Origin: an uncultured Alistipes sp.
GTDB taxonomy: Bacteria; Bacteroidota; Bacteroidia; Bacteroidales; Rikenellaceae
Direction: 5' to 3'
NCBI GenBank assembly: GCA_938014215.1
Contig: CALLRW010000041.1
Location: forward strand, 186,001 to 250,000
DNA length: 64,000 nucleotides
The position numbers and the translations under genes are program-made. The notes under the pieces are model-generated. The model was given only the letters and a program-made list of their open reading frames with translations, made no database searches and was not told the DNA's origin. The first letter of the stretch is position 1. Every line of letters begins with the position of its first letter. Shown here in pieces: positions 51,474-62,388 of this stretch.

Positions 51474-52553
51474 TTATTGCTTGTCGGCGGCCTTTTCGGG
51501 AGACTCCTCTTCGGGCTCCTCCTGGGCCAGGCCGATGAAGACGGCCGAGAGCATCGTGAAGACGTAGGCCTGGATGAAGGCCACGAGCAGCTCGAGGCAG
51601 TACATGAAGATCGTGAAGAGGACCGACACGCAGGTCATCGAGCCGTTGATGGCGGCGCCCATGCTCACCGTGGCGAAGATCACGCACGTCAGGCTGAGGA
51701 TGACGGCATGTCCGGCCATCAGGTTGGCGAACAGTCGGATCATCAGTGCGAAAGGCTTCGTGAAGATTCCCACGAACTCGATCAGCGGCATGAGCGGGAA
51801 GGCCTTGAGCCAGACCGGAACGTCGGGCCAGAGGATGTCCTTCCAGTAGTGCTTCGAGCCGAAGATGTTGACCGCCAGGAACGTAGCCAGGGCGAGGATG
51901 AACGTCACGGCGATGTTTCCCGTCACGTTGGCGCCTCCGGGGAAGAAGGGAATCAACCCCATGAGGTTGTTCAGCAGGATGAAGAAGAAAGCCGTGAGCA
52001 GATAGGGGGCGAACTTGCGGTAACGGGGACCGACGCAGGGTTCGATGACCCCTTCGAGGATCTCCGTGACGAGCATCTCGAACAGACCGACAAAACCCTT
52101 CGGAGCCTGTTCCGTAGCCTTGTGGCGCCGGTACCAGCGGGCCGAACCCATCACCAGCCACAGCACCAGCAGGCTGTTCAGCACCAGCGCCGCGGCGGTT
52201 TTGGTGAGCGACAGGTCGAGCGGTCGCAGATCCGAGCCGTCGGCCTGGCGTTCGACGATCTTGCCGGCATACTCTCCTTCCTGGGCGATGCGCAGCCCTT
52301 CGTACTCGGCCCCTTCGCGCAGCCGGGCTGCGGAGAAGAGGTGCCAGCCGCTCGAGGGGCTGTGGACGATGACGGGCAACGGAATGCTCCACTCCCCGCC
52401 CGAGGTCGTCAGCACATGCCATTCGTAGCTGTCGCCGAGGTGTCCCAGGACGATCTGCTTGATGTCGGGCTTTTCGCCGGCCTCTTCGGCCCGCAGCGAA
52501 GCCGCCGGGATCAGCAGGGCGACCAGCAGTGCGATTTTCAGCAGGTATTTCAT
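51474..52553 (-). CDS. atpB: F1Fo ATP synthase a subunit (359 aa)
   Basis: The proton-channel subunit. It has a signal-like N-terminus and an extra periplasmic region of about 100 residues, a known trait of Bacteroidota a subunits. The membrane part carries the essential Arg in Leu-Met-Ile-Arg-Leu-Phe-Ala-Asn-Leu-Met-Ala-Gly-His. The C-terminus is a short acidic tail. Its ATG overlaps the atpC stop (ATGA). No atpI gene lies between atpC and atpB. Confidence 0.96.
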   Translation of the reverse strand: MKYLLKIALLVALLIPAASLRAEEAGEKPDIKQIVLGHLGDSYEWHVLTTSGGEWSIPLPVIVHSPSSGWHLFSAARLREGAEYEGLRIAQEGEYAGKIVERQADGSDLRPLDLSLTKTAAALVLNSLLVLWLVMGSARWYRRHKATEQAPKGFVGLFEMLVTEILEGVIEPCVGPRYRKFAPYLLTAFFFILLNNLMGLIPFFPGGANVTGNIAVTFILALATFLAVNIFGSKHYWKDILWPDVPVWLKAFPLMPLIEFVGIFTKPFALMIRLFANLMAGHAVILSLTCVIFATVSMGAAINGSMTCVSVLFTIFMYCLELLVAFIQAYVFTMLSAVFIGLAQEEPEEESPEKAADKQ

Positions 52554-52822
52554 GACAGTTTATCCCCTTTCCCGGACGTTTCGTCCGCCGTTTCTACACA
52601 GGCCTCGATCCGATCCTCGAAGACGCGCACGCAGCCGTTCTTGATCCGCAGACGGGCATCCTCGCCGGCCGTGGCATAGACGATCTCTCCAGCGGCGAGT
52701 CCGGCGATGAGCGGAGCGTGGCCCTTCAGGACGGTGAAGCGTCCCACCGTTCCCGGGAACGTGACCCGGTCGGTTGTCGTGCTGCACAGCGTGCCGCACG
52801 GAGCTACAATAGTCAGGATCAT
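52550..52822 (-). CDS. atpC: F1Fo ATP synthase epsilon subunit, short form (90 aa)
   Basis: The small rotor subunit. It consists of the N-terminal beta-sandwich only (Val-Ala-Pro, then Gly-His-Ala-Pro-Leu-Ile-Ala-Gly-Leu) and lacks the C-terminal two-helix domain that inhibits ATP hydrolysis in other bacteria. The short form is usual in Bacteroidota. It begins 21 bp after atpD. Confidence 0.9.
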   Translation of the reverse strand: MILTIVAPCGTLCSTTTDRVTFPGTVGRFTVLKGHAPLIAGLAAGEIVYATAGEDARLRIKNGCVRVFEDRIEACVETADETSGKGDKLS

Positions 52823-52843
52823 GGTGCGGTTTTTACGGATGAA

Positions 52844-54364
<1,521 letters not shown>

Positions 54365-54988
54365 ATATTGTTTATGTGGATTCGATTTCCCTATATAACG
54401 AAACTGGCTGCGGGTTTGATTCGTCAAATTCTCACGATTTTTCTCCAAAACCGAACCGTTCACCGGGGCGACAGCCGTTTGTCGGCGGGGTGAGGGTCCG
54501 TAACACGCGGGTGTTCCGCGCGTTCATATATAAATATGTATGGGTCGTGTTCATCGATTCATCAACCTGTTTGCAACGGTCAGATGCGGGGCGTGACGCC
54601 GGAAGGGGGTTCGTCCTGAGAGTCCGATCGTGATTTCGGCCAGGAAGTTCTGATTTTCCGGGAGAAAGGATCCTCCGGGGTTTCGCTGGAGCATTTTCGG
54701 AATACTTGCTGGCTGAAATTTGGGTGCGAATATAATCATTTTTGGCGAAAAATGCATACACACGCGTGGGTAGCTTTTGCGAAAAGGTGCTCTCGGGCGA
54801 GACCGGCGGATCGAGCCTGCCGGGTCACCCGGAAGGAGTATCCCTTTTGTAAGAGTTGGATTTACAACGGAGTGCGGCCGGTGCTGTCGTTTGTCCGGAT
54901 CCGATGGAGCTCTTTCGATTTGCTTTGAATTTTGTCGAAAGAGTCCGATTTATGCGCGCGAGTTTCGATTGAAAGGTTAAATGCTTTT
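54365..54988. other. long gap between the divergent atp and glp operons
   Basis: No gene seen. The half next to atpD must hold its promoter and leader; the best -7 candidate on the minus strand is TATATTCG (54734-54727), one mismatch, which would give a leader of about 350 nt. The right half becomes AT-rich toward the glp promoter. Short open frames here have no coding look. Confidence 0.4.
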
Positions 54989-55089
54989 GTTTTATTTTGA
55001 TTTGAACGAAAACGGATCACTTCGGACGAATTACACAAGGCTTTACGAAACAAAATGAAATAAAATTATTTCGTTTTATTTTGTTTGAA
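54989..55089. promoter_or_regulatory. duplicated AT-rich motif, probable operator of the glp operon
   Basis: GTTTTATTTTGATTTGAA at 54989-55006 and GTTTTATTTTG-TTTGAA at 55073-55089 are near-identical direct repeats 84 bp apart (eight helical turns). Between them lies an imperfect palindrome (GAAATAA AA TTATTTC, about 55057-55072). The second repeat covers the -33 region of the glp promoter. The local DeoR-family regulator is the natural candidate ligand. Confidence 0.55.
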
Positions 55090-55110
55090 TAAAAAAAGTA
55101 TTTATATTTG
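55080..55110 (+). promoter_or_regulatory. promoter of the glp operon
   Basis: TTTG (55080-55083), 19 nt, then TATATTTG (55103-55110). Ideal boxes. The leader is about 20 nt before the ATG at 55135. Confidence 0.85.
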
Positions 55111-55134
55111 TAGTGACTTAATCCTTCTACCCTT

Positions 55135-56754
55135 ATGAACAATACGTATGATGTCATCATCATCGGCGGCGGGGCCACCGGAGCGGGGATAGCCAGAGAC
55201 TGTTCGCTGCGGGGCATCAAGGCGCTGCTGCTCGAGCGTTCCGACATCGCGACCGGTGCAACGGGCCGGAATCACGGTCTGCTCCACAGCGGAGCCCGCT
55301 ATGCCGTGACGGACCACGAGTCGGCCGTGGAGTGCATCCGCGAGAACATGATTCTGCGGAAGATTGCCGCACACTGCGTCGAAGAGACCGACGGTCTCTT
55401 CATCTCTCTCCCGGAGGACGGACTGGAGTACCAGGCCACCTTCGTGGATGCCTGCCGCCGGGCCGGAATCCGGGCCGACATCATCGATCCCAAGGAGGCT
55501 TTGCGCCTCGAACCTTCGGCCAACCCCGCCCTGATCGGGGCTGTCCGCGTGCCGGACGGTGCGGTGGATCCCTTTCGCCTGACCTCGTCGAACATCCTCG
55601 ATGCGCAGGCTCACGGCGCCGAGATCCGGACCTACACCGAGGTGATGGAGTTGCTTCGCGAACAGGACCGGGTGGTCGGCGTACGGGCCTATGACCACCG
55701 GAAGCACTGCGAGGAGCGGTTTTATGCCCAGGTGGTCGTCAACGCCGGCGGCATCTGGGGCCACGGCATTGCGGCCAAGGTCGGCATTACGGTCAGCATG
55801 CTTCCGGCCAAGGGGGCGCTGCTGATCTTCGGCCACCGGGTGAACCACATGGTGCTGAACCGCTGCCGCAAGCCGGCCGATGCCGACATTCTGGTTCCGG
55901 GCGATACGATCTCGCTGATCGGCACCACGTCGAGCAAGGTCCCCTACGATCAGATCGACAACATGATCATCACGCCCGACGAGGTCGACCTGCTGCTGCG
56001 CGAAGGCGAGAAGCTGGCGCCGTCGCTGGCTACGACGCGTATCCTGCGTGCCTATGCGGGGGTACGGCCGCTGGTGGCCTCGGACGACGACCCGAGCGGG
56101 CGTACCGTGAGCCGCGGCATCGTGCTGCTGGACCACGCCAAGCGCGACGGTCTGGAGGGATTCATCACCATTACGGGCGGCAAACTGATGACCTACCGCC
56201 TGATGGCCGAATGGGCCACGGATCTCGTCTGCAAGAAGATCGGCAACAGCGAGAAGTGCCGCACGGCGGAGACGCCGCTGCCCGGTTCGACCGAGAGCCG
56301 CGAGGAGGTCGACCGCAAGATGCGCAACCGGCCCGTGGCGCAGCGGCGTTCGTCGATCTCGCGCCACGGCGATCTGGCGGTGAAGATCGACAGCCGCACG
56401 TCGATCCAGAACAGCCTGGTGTGCGAATGCGAGGAGGTCTCGATCGGCGAGGTGGAGTATGCCCTGGAGAACCTTTCGGTGAACAATCTGGTCGATCTGC
56501 GCCGGCGTACGCGCATCGGCATGGGAACGTGTCAGGGCGAGCTCTGCGCCTGCCGGGCCGCGGGGCTGATGGGTCGTCGCGACCCGATCTGCGCCCGTCG
56601 GGCAAAGGCCGATCTGGTCTCGTTCCTGAACGAGCGCTGGAAGGGCATGGAGCCGATCGCCTGGGGCGACACGCTGCGTGAAAGCGAATACATGACGTGG
56701 GTCTACGAGAGTGTATGCGGATTGTCGGACGAAGAAAAAAGTGCATCAAAATGA
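55135..56754 (+). CDS. glpA: anaerobic glycerol-3-phosphate dehydrogenase subunit A (539 aa)
   Basis: The FAD subunit that oxidises sn-glycerol-3-phosphate to dihydroxyacetone phosphate. The N-terminal Ile-Ile-Ile-Gly-Gly-Gly-Ala-Thr-Gly-Ala-Gly is the FAD-binding Rossmann motif. The DAO fold runs to about 370. The C-terminal BFD-type [2Fe-2S] domain carries Cys-Glu-Cys-Glu-Glu-Val and, later, Gly-Thr-Cys-Gln-Gly-Glu-Leu-Cys. The length fits GlpA rather than aerobic GlpD. Its stop overlaps the glpB start (ATGA). Confidence 0.96.
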   Translation: MNNTYDVIIIGGGATGAGIARDCSLRGIKALLLERSDIATGATGRNHGLLHSGARYAVTDHESAVECIRENMILRKIAAHCVEETDGLFISLPEDGLEYQATFVDACRRAGIRADIIDPKEALRLEPSANPALIGAVRVPDGAVDPFRLTSSNILDAQAHGAEIRTYTEVMELLREQDRVVGVRAYDHRKHCEERFYAQVVVNAGGIWGHGIAAKVGITVSMLPAKGALLIFGHRVNHMVLNRCRKPADADILVPGDTISLIGTTSSKVPYDQIDNMIITPDEVDLLLREGEKLAPSLATTRILRAYAGVRPLVASDDDPSGRTVSRGIVLLDHAKRDGLEGFITITGGKLMTYRLMAEWATDLVCKKIGNSEKCRTAETPLPGSTESREEVDRKMRNRPVAQRRSSISRHGDLAVKIDSRTSIQNSLVCECEEVSIGEVEYALENLSVNNLVDLRRRTRIGMGTCQGELCACRAAGLMGRRDPICARRAKADLVSFLNERWKGMEPIAWGDTLRESEYMTWVYESVCGLSDEEKSASK

Positions 56755-58007
56755 GATTCGATACGGTAATTATCGGCGGAGGGCTGGCCGGCATGGCCTG
56801 CGGTATCCGCCTGGCAAAGGCGGGACAGCGCTGTGCGATTGTCTCGCAGGGTCAGAGTGCGATCCATTTCTCGTCGGGATCGTTCGATCTGCTGGGGCGC
56901 CTGCCCGACGGGGAGCGCGTCGAGGACCCCGTGGCGGGGATTGCGCGGCTGGCCGAACAGTGCCCGACGCACCCCTACGCCGTGATCGGCGCGGAGAACT
57001 GCGCCCGCTACGCGCCGCAGGCCGCCGAGCTGCTGTGCGAGGCGGGAATCCGCGTTGTGGGTGACGCCCGGCGCAACCACTTCCGCATCACCCCGATGGG
57101 CAAGTCGAAGTCGACGTGGCTGACCATCGAGGGGTATCTGACGACGCAGGAGGCCGGGAAGTTCCCCTTCCGCCGGGTCTGCATCGCCAACATCGAGGGC
57201 TTTCTCGACTTCTATCCGGAATTCATCGCCGACGAACTGCGCAAATATGACGTTGAGTGCCGTTTCGGGAGCTTCAACCACCCCGATCTGGAGCAGATCC
57301 GCCGCAATCCGAGCGAGATGCGTTCGGCCAACATCGCCCGGGTCTTCGACCACGACGCCAATCTGGAGGCGCTGGCCGAGTCGCTGCGCCGTCAGTCCGA
57401 AGGGTGCGACGCGCTGATCGTGCCGGCGCTGATCGGCATCAACCGCCACGATTCGCTCGAATATCTCCGGGCGCGGGTCGGCCGGCCGATCTATCTGCTG
57501 GCAACGCTTCCGCCGTCGATTCCGGGCATCCGGGCCCAGCAGGCGCTGCAGCACCGCTTCCGCGCGCTGGGGGGCGAATACTTCCTGGGTGACAGCGTCG
57601 TCTCGGCCGAGACGGAGCAGGGCTCCGTACGACGGATCTACACGGCCAACCACGGCAACATTCCCTTCGAGGCCCGACACTTCGTTCTGGCGACGGGCAG
57701 CTTCTTCAGCAAGGGGCTCGTCGCAACGCCGGACCGGATCGTCGAACCGGTCTTCGGGGCCGACACGGCCTACACGCCGAACCGTTCGGAGTGGTATACG
57801 CTGCGCTTCTTCGACCGGCAGGCCTACCAGGCCTTCGGCGTGAAGACCGACAGCCGGCTGCGGGTGATGAAGCAGGGCGAGCCGCTGGCCAATCTCTACT
57901 GCGCCGGCGCGGGCCTGGCGGGCTTCCACCCCGTTCAGGAGGAGTGCGGAGCCGGCGTTTCGCTGCTGTCGGCGCTCCACGTGGCGGAGAGCATCTTGAA
58001 GGATTGA
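56751..58007 (+). CDS. glpB: anaerobic glycerol-3-phosphate dehydrogenase subunit B (418 aa)
   Basis: The second flavin subunit of the membrane-bound GlpABC complex. It begins with Val-Ile-Ile-Gly-Gly-Gly-Leu-Ala-Gly-Met-Ala-Cys-Gly, and has Ser-Gly-Ser-Phe-Asp-Leu-Leu-Gly typical of GlpB. The ATG at 56751 was chosen for its 4-bp overlap with glpA; the frame is open to 56697. Seventeen bp separate it from glpC. Confidence 0.94.
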   Translation: MRFDTVIIGGGLAGMACGIRLAKAGQRCAIVSQGQSAIHFSSGSFDLLGRLPDGERVEDPVAGIARLAEQCPTHPYAVIGAENCARYAPQAAELLCEAGIRVVGDARRNHFRITPMGKSKSTWLTIEGYLTTQEAGKFPFRRVCIANIEGFLDFYPEFIADELRKYDVECRFGSFNHPDLEQIRRNPSEMRSANIARVFDHDANLEALAESLRRQSEGCDALIVPALIGINRHDSLEYLRARVGRPIYLLATLPPSIPGIRAQQALQHRFRALGGEYFLGDSVVSAETEQGSVRRIYTANHGNIPFEARHFVLATGSFFSKGLVATPDRIVEPVFGADTAYTPNRSEWYTLRFFDRQAYQAFGVKTDSRLRVMKQGEPLANLYCAGAGLAGFHPVQEECGAGVSLLSALHVAESILKD

Positions 58008-58023
58008 TTACGTTAAAAGCACA

Positions 58024-59253
58024 ATGACCATGAACATACAGCAGAACAGCGTCAGTGAGAACAATTTCGAACAGTGCATCAAGTGTACGATCTGTACGGT
58101 GTACTGCCCGGTGGCGGCGGTGAATCCCGACTATCCGGGTCCGAAACAGGCCGGACCCGACGGGGAGCGTCTGCGCCTCAAGCGGCCGGACTTCTTCGAC
58201 AACGCCCTGAAATATTGCCTGAACTGCAAACGCTGCGAGGTGGCCTGCCCCTCGAACGTGCGCATCGGCGACATCATCCAGGCGGCCCGCATCAAGTACG
58301 GTCCGCAGCGCAACACGTCGCTCCGCAACTTCGTGCTGGCTAACACGGACCTCGTCGGGACGCTGGCCACGCCCTTTGCTCCGATCGTCAATACGGCCGT
58401 CAAGCTGAAGCCCGTGCGGGTGGTGATGGACAAGGTGATGGGCATCGACCACCGCCGCGTCTTCCCGAAATATGCCCACGGCACCTTCACGTCGTGGTAC
58501 CGCAAGCACGCCGCCGCGGCGCAGGAGGCCTTCCCGAAGCAGGTGGCCTACTTCCACGGCTGCTACGTGAACTACAACAACCCGCAGCTGGGCAAGGATC
58601 TGCTGCGGATCATGAACGCCCTGGGCTACGGCGTGCAGCTGCTCGACGAGGAGAAGTGCTGCGGCGTGGCGCTGATCTCGAACGGCCTCTACAAGCAGGC
58701 GCGGCGCCAGGCCGAGACCAACCTCCGCTCGATCCGCACCTCGGTCAAGGGGCGTGCGCTGGACGTCATCACCACCTCGTCGACCTGCACCTTCACGCTG
58801 CGCGACGAATATCCCCACCTGCTCGACCTCGAGAATGCGGACGTGCGCGACCATATCGAACTGGCCACACGCTACCTCTACCGCTTGCTCCAGACGGGTG
58901 AGGCGAAGCTTCGCTTCAAGGATACGACCCCGCTGCGGGTTGCCTACCACACGCCGTGCCACATGGAGAAGATGGGCTGGGGATACTACTCGATCGAGCT
59001 GCTGCGGATGATTCCGGGGGTCGAGGTGACGGTCCTCGACTCGCAGTGCTGCGGCATCGGCGGCACGTACGGCTTCAAGAAGGAGAACTACGAGGCCTCG
59101 CAGGCGATCGGAGCGCCGCTGTTCCGGCAGATCGAGGCATCGGGAGCCGATCTGGTGGCCACGGACTGCGAAACCTGCAAGTGGCAGATCGAGATGTCGA
59201 CCACGAAACCCTGCGAACACCCGCTTCACATTCTGGCGTCGCGTCTGGCCTGA
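58024..59253 (+). CDS. glpC: anaerobic glycerol-3-phosphate dehydrogenase subunit C (409 aa)
   Basis: The iron-sulfur and membrane-anchoring subunit that passes electrons to quinone. Two ferredoxin-type clusters are visible: Cys-Ile-Lys-Cys-Thr-Ile-Cys-Thr-Val-Tyr-Cys-Pro and Cys-Leu-Asn-Cys-Lys-Arg-Cys-Glu-Val-Ala-Cys-Pro. Two CCG domains follow (Glu-Lys-Cys-Cys-Gly and Ser-Gln-Cys-Cys-Gly). A second start at 58030 is possible. It completes the glpABC set. Confidence 0.95.
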   Translation: MTMNIQQNSVSENNFEQCIKCTICTVYCPVAAVNPDYPGPKQAGPDGERLRLKRPDFFDNALKYCLNCKRCEVACPSNVRIGDIIQAARIKYGPQRNTSLRNFVLANTDLVGTLATPFAPIVNTAVKLKPVRVVMDKVMGIDHRRVFPKYAHGTFTSWYRKHAAAAQEAFPKQVAYFHGCYVNYNNPQLGKDLLRIMNALGYGVQLLDEEKCCGVALISNGLYKQARRQAETNLRSIRTSVKGRALDVITTSSTCTFTLRDEYPHLLDLENADVRDHIELATRYLYRLLQTGEAKLRFKDTTPLRVAYHTPCHMEKMGWGYYSIELLRMIPGVEVTVLDSQCCGIGGTYGFKKENYEASQAIGAPLFRQIEASGADLVATDCETCKWQIEMSTTKPCEHPLHILASRLA

Positions 59254-59316
59254 GCCGGGCCGCGGCCACACCCCCCATGCACACACAATTCATCAATCAA
59301 CCACAACCTACAACCT

Positions 59317-60813
59317 ATGAAACAGTACATTCTTGCACTTGATCAGGGGACGAGCAGTTCCCGGGCCATTGTTTTCGACGAGAAGGGCACGACCTGCGCC
59401 GTTGCGCAGCGCGAATTCCGCCAGATCTTCCCCAAATCGGGGTGGGTCGAGCACGATCCGCATGAGATCTGGGCCTCGCAGGCGTCGGTGATTGCCGAGG
59501 CGATTTCGGTGATGGACATCAACGGTCTGAACATTGCCGGCATCGGCATCACGAACCAGCGCGAGACGACCATCGTGTGGGATTCGGAGACCGAAGAGCC
59601 GATCTACAATGCCATCGTGTGGCAGGACCGCCGTACGTCGGACTACTGCGACGAGCTGAAGAACCAGGGTCTGACGGAGATGATCCGCCAGAAGACGGGT
59701 CTGATCATCGACGCCTACTTCAGCGCCACGAAGATCAAGTGGATCCTGGACAACGTCCCGGGAGCCCGCAAGCGTGCCGAAAAGGGCAAACTGATGTTCG
59801 GTACGGTCGACACGTGGCTCATCTGGCGTCTGACGCGCGGCGAGGTGCACGTGACCGACGTCAGCAACGCCTCGCGTACGATGCTCTTCAACATCAATAC
59901 GCTCGACTGGGATCAGGAGTTGCTGGATCTGTTCAAGATTCCGCGGTCGATGATGCCCGAGGTGAAGTCCTCGAGCGAGGTCTACGGCCACACGAAAACG
60001 ACGATCTTCGCCCACAAGGTGCCCATCGCGGGTATTGCCGGCGACCAGCAGGCGGCCCTTTTCGGACAGATGTGCACCGAGCCGGGCATGGTCAAGAACA
60101 CCTACGGTACGGGCTGCTTCCTGCTGATGAACAGCGGCGAGAAGCCGATCCTGTCGAAGAACAACCTGCTGACGACCGTGGCGTGGAAGATCGGCGACAA
60201 GGTGAACTACGCCCTCGAGGGCAGCATCTTCGTCGGCGGATCGGTCGTGCAGTGGCTGCGTGACGGACTGGGTGTGATCAAATCCTCATCGGAGGTCGAG
60301 GATCTTGCCTCGCAGGTTCCCGACACGAACGGTGTCTTCTTCGTTCCGGCGCTGACGGGACTCGGCGCTCCGTGGTGGGACCAGTATGCCCGCGGAACGA
60401 TCATCGGCATCAGCCGCGGTACGACGACGGCCCATATCGCCCGTGCGGCCCTCGAGGGAATCGCCTTCCAGACGATGGACATCACGGCGGCCATGTCGCG
60501 CGATGCGGGCATCCCGCTCCGGGAGCTGAAGGTCGACGGCGGAGCCTCGCGCAACAACCTGCTGATGCAGTTCCAGGCCGATATTCTGGGTACGAAGGTG
60601 ATCCGCCCGCAGATTGTCGAGACGACGGCCATGGGAGCCGCCTATCTGGCCGGACTGGCCGTCGGCTACTGGTCGAGCATCGACGAGATCCGCAAGCAGT
60701 GGCAGGTCGACCGTGTCTTCGAGCCCACAATGGAGGAGGCGAAGGCCGCCGAAGCGAAGGCCGGCTGGGAGGATGCCGTGAAGCGGACGCTGAGCGACTA
60801 TACGAAACGCTGA
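59317..60813 (+). CDS. glpK: glycerol kinase (498 aa)
   Basis: Phosphorylates glycerol to sn-glycerol-3-phosphate in the cytosol. It has the FGGY-kinase start Leu-Ala-Leu-Asp-Gln-Gly-Thr-Ser-Ser-Ser-Arg, Ile-Thr-Asn-Gln-Arg-Glu-Thr, Gly-Thr-Val-Asp-Thr-Trp-Leu-Ile-Trp, Gly-Ile-Ala-Gly-Asp-Gln-Gln-Ala-Ala-Leu-Phe-Gly and Tyr-Gly-Thr-Gly-Cys-Phe. Normal length. It lies 63 bp after glpC and 50 bp before glpF. Confidence 0.97.
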   Translation: MKQYILALDQGTSSSRAIVFDEKGTTCAVAQREFRQIFPKSGWVEHDPHEIWASQASVIAEAISVMDINGLNIAGIGITNQRETTIVWDSETEEPIYNAIVWQDRRTSDYCDELKNQGLTEMIRQKTGLIIDAYFSATKIKWILDNVPGARKRAEKGKLMFGTVDTWLIWRLTRGEVHVTDVSNASRTMLFNINTLDWDQELLDLFKIPRSMMPEVKSSSEVYGHTKTTIFAHKVPIAGIAGDQQAALFGQMCTEPGMVKNTYGTGCFLLMNSGEKPILSKNNLLTTVAWKIGDKVNYALEGSIFVGGSVVQWLRDGLGVIKSSSEVEDLASQVPDTNGVFFVPALTGLGAPWWDQYARGTIIGISRGTTTAHIARAALEGIAFQTMDITAAMSRDAGIPLRELKVDGGASRNNLLMQFQADILGTKVIRPQIVETTAMGAAYLAGLAVGYWSSIDEIRKQWQVDRVFEPTMEEAKAAEAKAGWEDAVKRTLSDYTKR

Positions 60814-60863
60814 TACAGAGATTCAACCCCGAAAACCAAACCTAACCTTAAAACCATACTGCC

Positions 60864-61598
60864 ATGAACGACGTATTAGTAAAATGCCTGTTCGAGTTTA
60901 TCGGTACGGCCGTGTTGGTCCTCTTCGGCGACGGAGTCGTAGCCTGTACAACCCTGAAGAAGTCCAAGGGCGAGAATGCCGGCTGGGTGGTAATCACCCT
61001 GGCCTGGGGACTGGCCGTGATGCTTGGAGTCTTCATTTCGGGGCCCTATTCGGGCGCCCATCTCAATCCGGCCGTAACGTTGGGACTGGCGGCCGCCGGG
61101 ACCTTCGCCTGGTCGCAGGTCATCCCCTACATCGTGGCCCAGATGCTGGGCGGTTTCGTGGGAGCGGTTCTGGTCTACGCCTTCTACAAGGATCACTACG
61201 ACGCCACGTCGGACCCCTCGACCAAACTGGGAACCTTCTGCACGATCCCGGCCATCCGCAACTACGGCCGCAACCTCTTCAGTGAGATTGTCGGCACGTT
61301 CGTGCTGGTCTTCGTGATCCTGGCGCTGTCGATCGACGGCAACACCTCGGAGGTTGGCATGGGAGCACTGGGAGCCTTCCCCGTAGCGATGCTGATCGTG
61401 GCGCTGGGCATGTCGCTCGGCGGAACGACGGGTTACGCCATCAATCCGGCCCGCGACCTGGCGCCGCGTCTGGCCCACGCCCTGCTGCCGATCAAGGGCA
61501 AGGGGTCGAGCGACTGGGGCTACTCGTGGGTGCCGGTCGTCGGCCCGATCATCGGCGGATTCATCGCCGCGGCCCTCTATTGTCTGATCTACTGCTAA
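60864..61598 (+). CDS. glpF: glycerol facilitator, aquaporin family (244 aa)
   Basis: An inner-membrane channel for glycerol. Six transmembrane helices and two half-helices are seen, with the first Asn-Pro-Ala box in His-Leu-Asn-Pro-Ala-Val-Thr and the second in Ala-Ile-Asn-Pro-Ala-Arg-Asp. The Asp after the second box is a mark of aquaglyceroporins. It supplies glycerol to GlpK. Confidence 0.95.
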   Translation: MNDVLVKCLFEFIGTAVLVLFGDGVVACTTLKKSKGENAGWVVITLAWGLAVMLGVFISGPYSGAHLNPAVTLGLAAAGTFAWSQVIPYIVAQMLGGFVGAVLVYAFYKDHYDATSDPSTKLGTFCTIPAIRNYGRNLFSEIVGTFVLVFVILALSIDGNTSEVGMGALGAFPVAMLIVALGMSLGGTTGYAINPARDLAPRLAHALLPIKGKGSSDWGYSWVPVVGPIIGGFIAAALYCLIYC

Positions 61599-61611
61599 AC
61601 AACCATCTGCC

Positions 61612-62361
61612 ATGAAGACCCTGAGACATCTCGCAGCGCTTTGTGCAGCGCTGTTTCTGACGGCCGCGGCCTTCGGACAGACCGCTCGCATGCACCTGAG
61701 CGGAACCCTTCAGAACATGCACCTGTGGCGCGGACAGCAGGTTGCTGACGGCGGCATACTGGCCGCCGACGTGAATGTCGGCTTCCTCGACGACGGCCTG
61801 AAGGTAGGCCTGTGGGGCGGCACCGACTTCACGGGCGACTACAAGGAGTTCGACTACTACCTCTCCTACACGATCGCCGGCTTTACGGTGGCCGTGTGGG
61901 ACATCTACAACTACTCGCCGGGGCTGCCCTACAGCAAGGATATCTTCAACTACAACAAGTTTTCGACCTCGCACTTTCTCGATCTGAGCGTTGCCTACAA
62001 CTTCGACACGAAGTTCGAGGTGCCGCTGCGGCTCTATTGGGCGACGATCTTTGCGGGCCGGGACCTCAACCTCGAGGGCCGCAACCGCTACTCGACCTAT
62101 GTGAATGCCGAGTACAGCGTCTACCGCGACGAGCACTGGATCGTGGATGTCGGTCTGGGCGGCACGTTTGCCTTCAACCGGGGCGACGGTGACGGCGGAG
62201 CGAATTTCTATGGTTACGACGGCATCGACCAGATTTCGCTGCGTGCGACCTACAAGCTGAAGCTGGGACGGTTCGACATGCCGGTATTCGCCCATGCGAT
62301 GTGGAATCCCGACCAGCGGCAGGGATATCTGCAGGTGGGGGTCAACCTGTTCGCTTTTTGA
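61612..62361 (+). CDS. small outer-membrane beta-barrel protein in the glp operon (249 aa)
   Basis: The signal peptide ends at Ala-Phe-Gly-Gln (residue 22). The mature part is built of alternating strands, many beginning or ending in aromatic residues, and ends in Phe-Ala-Phe, the usual C-terminal signal for barrel insertion. By length it is a barrel of about 10-12 strands with no plug. It follows glpF by 13 bp and is clearly part of the operon. A passive outer-membrane pore for glycerol or glycerophosphate compounds would fit. I do not know a named family. Confidence 0.8.
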   Translation: MKTLRHLAALCAALFLTAAAFGQTARMHLSGTLQNMHLWRGQQVADGGILAADVNVGFLDDGLKVGLWGGTDFTGDYKEFDYYLSYTIAGFTVAVWDIYNYSPGLPYSKDIFNYNKFSTSHFLDLSVAYNFDTKFEVPLRLYWATIFAGRDLNLEGRNRYSTYVNAEYSVYRDEHWIVDVGLGGTFAFNRGDGDGGANFYGYDGIDQISLRATYKLKLGRFDMPVFAHAMWNPDQRQGYLQVGVNLFAF

Positions 62362-62362
62362 T

Positions 62363-62370
62363 TATCTTTG
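62363..62370 (+). promoter_or_regulatory. -7 element for the DeoR regulator gene
   Basis: TATCTTTG, perfect TAnnTTTG, starting just after the stop of the barrel gene. It excludes the in-frame start at 62368 and gives the regulator its own transcript. No clear -33 box. Confidence 0.5.
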
Positions 62371-62388
62371 CAACGGGATTATTTGCAG

